Source: Flavobacteriaceae bacterium (GTDB lineage: Bacteria; Bacteroidota; Bacteroidia; Flavobacteriales; Flavobacteriaceae). Taken from it: a DNA stretch of 8,746 nucleotides. Positions 6,403-8,746 of the stretch are shown here, one piece after another; position 1 is the first letter of the stretch, and the number at the start of each line of letters is the position of its first letter. The translations under genes and the position numbers were made by a program. The DNA is taken from assembly GCA_020435885.1 (NCBI GenBank), contig JAGQYU010000055.1, forward strand, positions 5,272 through 14,017, written 5' to 3'. The notes beneath the pieces were generated by a model. The model saw only the letters and a list, made by a program, of their open reading frames with translations. It did not search any database and had not been told where the DNA came from.

Positions 6403-7896
6403 ATGAAAAGAATTATTACTCTTTTTACTCTATTGTTTATAACCTTAAATGTAATAACAGCCCAAGATAGGGCAATTGAACCTGAATCTTCAGTTACAAC
6501 CAACCATAATGTAACTATAAAAAGCAAATTAATTCCTTATAGTGCTACTACTGGCACGCAGCCCATTTGGGATGAAGATGGAAAAGTTATCGCTACTTTG
6601 TTTTATACTTATTACAAAAGATCAGACATAAAGAATGACAGTGAAAGACCCTTGCTTATATCATTTAACGGAGGTCCAGGTTCAGCTTCTGCATGGATGC
6701 ATATTGCCTACACAGGCCCCAGGTTATTGAATATTGATGATGAGGGTTATCCGGTTCAACCGTATGGAATAAAAGAAAATCCATATTCTATTATTGATGT
6801 GGCGGATATTGTATATGTAAACCCTGTAAATACTGCTTACTCCAGAATTATCAATACTGACAAAGAAAAGAAAGTCGATAAAAAACAATTCTTTGGTATA
6901 AATCAAGACATCAAATATTTGGCAGAATGGATCAATACTTTTGTAACCCGAAACAACAGATGGAGATCACCAAAATATTTAATTGGGGAAAGTTATGGAG
7001 GCACTCGGGTCTCGGGTCTGGCTTTAGAACTACAAAATGCCCAGTGGATGTACTTAAACGGGGTTATTTTGGTATCACCTGCCGATTATAAAGTGTTGCG
7101 AGTTGGAGGCCCTATATCATCAGCTTTAAATTTGCCTTACTTTACTGCCGCCGCATGGTACCAAAAAGCTTTACATAATGATCTTCAGCAAAAAGACCTC
7201 TTAGAAATTTTACCAGAGGTTGAAAAATATACTATTGATGAAGTTATTCCCGCACTTGCCAAAGGAGGTTTTTTAGATAATGCTAAAAAGAAAGAAGTGG
7301 CTACTAAAATGTCTTACTATTCCGGTTTATCCGAAAAGGTTATTATCGAAAATAATTTAGATATCCCTACCCAGTTCTTTTGGAAAGAATTAAAACGAGA
7401 CAAAGGATTTACCATTGGCCGTTTGGACTCCAGATATTTGGGCATAGATAAAAAAGATGCCGGCGAAAGACCTGATTACAATGCAGAGTTAACATCATGG
7501 CTACATGCTTTTACCCCAGCCATTAACTATTATATAAGAGAACATTTAAACTATAAAACAGATGTAAAATATAATATGTTTGGTTCTGTCCACCCATGGG
7601 ATAATTCTAATGATAATACAAGGGATAATCTGCGCCAAGCCATGGCCCAAAATCCTTATTTACATGTTATGTTCCAATCTGGTTATTATGATGGGGCTAC
7701 CACATATTTTAATGCCAAATACACCATGTGGCAAATTGATCCAAGTGGAAAGTTGAAAGATCGGCTCAGTTTCAATGGTTACAGAAGTGGACATATGATG
7801 TACCTGCGAAAAGAAGATTTAGAGAGCGCTAATGATCATCTTAGAGAATTTATTAAAAAAACATTACCCCAAAAAGGGCAACCTGCTAAATATTAA
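6403..7896 (+). CDS. Secreted S10 family serine carboxypeptidase
   Basis: A 497-residue exported peptidase of the carboxypeptidase Y/cathepsin A family, which removes residues from peptide C termini. Residues 1-20 form a signal peptide with likely cleavage after ITA, before QD. There is no lipobox cysteine, so it is probably periplasmic or secreted. The family blocks are in order. FNGGPGSAS (88-96) carries the oxyanion glycines and N89. IGESYGG (194-200) holds the nucleophile S197 and its neighbour E196, which with N89 binds the substrate carboxylate. D430 lies in FQSGYYDGAT and H464 in YRSGHMMY. About 230 residues separate S197 from D430 and form the helical cap region. The length fits bacterial members. 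The start is supported by the signal peptide following it directly; no Shine-Dalgarno is seen. The next gene begins 6 bases after the stop, so the two are co-transcribed. The native substrate cannot be told. Confidence 0.92.
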   Translation: MKRIITLFTLLFITLNVITAQDRAIEPESSVTTNHNVTIKSKLIPYSATTGTQPIWDEDGKVIATLFYTYYKRSDIKNDSERPLLISFNGGPGSASAWMHIAYTGPRLLNIDDEGYPVQPYGIKENPYSIIDVADIVYVNPVNTAYSRIINTDKEKKVDKKQFFGINQDIKYLAEWINTFVTRNNRWRSPKYLIGESYGGTRVSGLALELQNAQWMYLNGVILVSPADYKVLRVGGPISSALNLPYFTAAAWYQKALHNDLQQKDLLEILPEVEKYTIDEVIPALAKGGFLDNAKKKEVATKMSYYSGLSEKVIIENNLDIPTQFFWKELKRDKGFTIGRLDSRYLGIDKKDAGERPDYNAELTSWLHAFTPAINYYIREHLNYKTDVKYNMFGSVHPWDNSNDNTRDNLRQAMAQNPYLHVMFQSGYYDGATTYFNAKYTMWQIDPSGKLKDRLSFNGYRSGHMMYLRKEDLESANDHLREFIKKTLPQKGQPAKY

Positions 7897-7902
7897 TATT
7901 TT

Positions 7903-8746
7903 ATGAATCGGTGGTTAAAATTTCTTATTGTATCGATAAGTTCAATTACATATGCTCAAGAAGCAACTGAAATCTATCTTTTCGATCTGATTCAAAACGA
8001 TAGCATTTTCAACATTGAAAACCCTATAAATATATCAGAAAATGTAGGTTATGATAATCAGCCTTCTTTTCTTCTAGATGGTTCTGGAATATTATTCTCA
8101 TCCACAAGAAATGGACAAACAGATATAGTTCTATACAATTTGGAAAATAAAACCAAAGCGTGGTTAACAGAAACTCCCGGAAGTGAATATTCACCAATAC
8201 AAACGCCAAATAAGAAATATTTTTCAGCAATTTGCTTAGAAGAAGATGGCACTCAACTACTTTGGAAGTATCCGTTCAACAGAAAAAAACCTAGTATTCT
8301 TATTGAAAATTTGAAAGTAGGATACCATGTTTGGTTCACTAGTAAAATAATCGTTTCCTTTGTATTGAATGAGCCTCCAACGCTAGAAGTTTCTAATTTA
8401 AAGTTTAAAATAAAATATCCTATTGATAAAAATATTGGAAGATCTATTCTAAAAATACCAAATACTGAAAAGATCAGTTTTATAAGTCACGAACATGAAG
8501 ACCCAGAAATCTATGCTATTGACCCTTATACCAGTGAAAAAGAATATTTAGCTGATGCTGTTGAAGGCTCTCAAGACCTAACATGGACTCCAGATGGTAC
8601 TATGATTATGGGTAGTGGTTCTAAATTATATAAATTAAAACCGGGAAAAGACAAAGACTGGGTTGAGATAGCATCATTAGAAGCTCATAATTTAAAAGGT
8701 ATTACAAGACTGGTTGTCAGTCCTTTGGGAAACAAAATCGCAATAG
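7903..8746 (+). CDS. Exported PD40/TolB-like beta-propeller protein, 3' end beyond the window
   Basis: An open frame from ATG 7903 to the window edge gives 281 residues with no stop. Residues 1-18 are a signal peptide (WLKFLIVSISSITYA, cleavage before QE), which supports this start. The rest reads as repeated beta-propeller blades. The clearest PD40 unit is at about 50-80 (NQPSFLLDGSGILFSSTRNG, then DIVLYNL). A second is at about 94-135, weaker blades lie between 140 and 215, and another at about 222-245 (QDLTWTPDGTMIMGSGSKLY). The last visible residues (VVSPLGNKIAI) look like the closing strand of a blade, so the protein may end soon after the window or continue into another domain. Such propellers bind proteins or sugars, or form the front half of some peptidases. 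No catalytic motif is visible. It starts 6 bases after the carboxypeptidase stop, so a role linked to that enzyme is plausible but inferred. Confidence 0.8.
   Translation, partial: MNRWLKFLIVSISSITYAQEATEIYLFDLIQNDSIFNIENPINISENVGYDNQPSFLLDGSGILFSSTRNGQTDIVLYNLENKTKAWLTETPGSEYSPIQTPNKKYFSAICLEEDGTQLLWKYPFNRKKPSILIENLKVGYHVWFTSKIIVSFVLNEPPTLEVSNLKFKIKYPIDKNIGRSILKIPNTEKISFISHEHEDPEIYAIDPYTSEKEYLADAVEGSQDLTWTPDGTMIMGSGSKLYKLKPGKDKDWVEIASLEAHNLKGITRLVVSPLGNKIAI

Noticed and set aside
8024..8252. Two overlapping minus-strand frames near the right end
   Set aside because: The plus strand here codes for a signal-peptide protein with PD40 repeats in one uninterrupted frame, which explains the region better.

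Overview
The window reads as chromosomal DNA from a member of the Bacteroidetes, most likely the family Flavobacteriaceae. It is AT-rich, and no gene has a Shine-Dalgarno sequence: the leaders are A/T-rich, as is usual in this phylum. A promoter of the Bacteroidetes type (TAnnTTTG) can be seen. One exported protein has a lipoprotein signal followed by Gln-Asp-Glu, which resembles the lipoprotein export signal of Flavobacteria. The assignment comes from these features and from how the proteins read, not from a database search.

The left half (1-4707, plus strand) is a fatty-acid beta-oxidation operon. It holds the 3' two thirds of a fused 3-hydroxyacyl-CoA dehydrogenase/enoyl-CoA hydratase (fadN type, cut by the window edge), a 3-ketoacyl-CoA thiolase (fadA type) and an acyl-CoA dehydrogenase with a C-terminal extension (fadE type). 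Gaps between genes are 4 and 20 bases, so they are almost certainly one transcript. Together they cover all four steps of the spiral: oxidation, hydration, second oxidation and thiolysis. Gene order and multienzyme domain order match the fadNAE operon of Bacillus subtilis and not fadBA of Escherichia coli. A hairpin at 4733-4760 with T-runs on both strands closes this operon and also the next gene, which converges on it.

The right half (4793-8746) is an exported-protein locus. On the minus strand lies a subtilisin-like (S8) protease made as a lipoprotein with an inhibitory propeptide. A 179-base divergent promoter region (6224-6402) separates it from a plus-strand pair: a secreted S10 serine carboxypeptidase and, 6 bases later, a secreted PD40/TolB-like beta-propeller protein that runs off the window end. 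An endoprotease and a carboxypeptidase read from one shared promoter region could break down extracellular protein together, but that joint role is inference from position.

All visible catalytic residues are intact in the five enzymes. I found no RNA gene, mobile element, CRISPR array, frameshift or pseudogene. Nothing here is clearly a new system. The points most worth a second look are the lipid anchor carried on the protease propeptide, a Cys-bracketed insertion just before that protease's nucleophile, the undefined propeller protein paired with the carboxypeptidase, and inverted repeats in the divergent promoter region.
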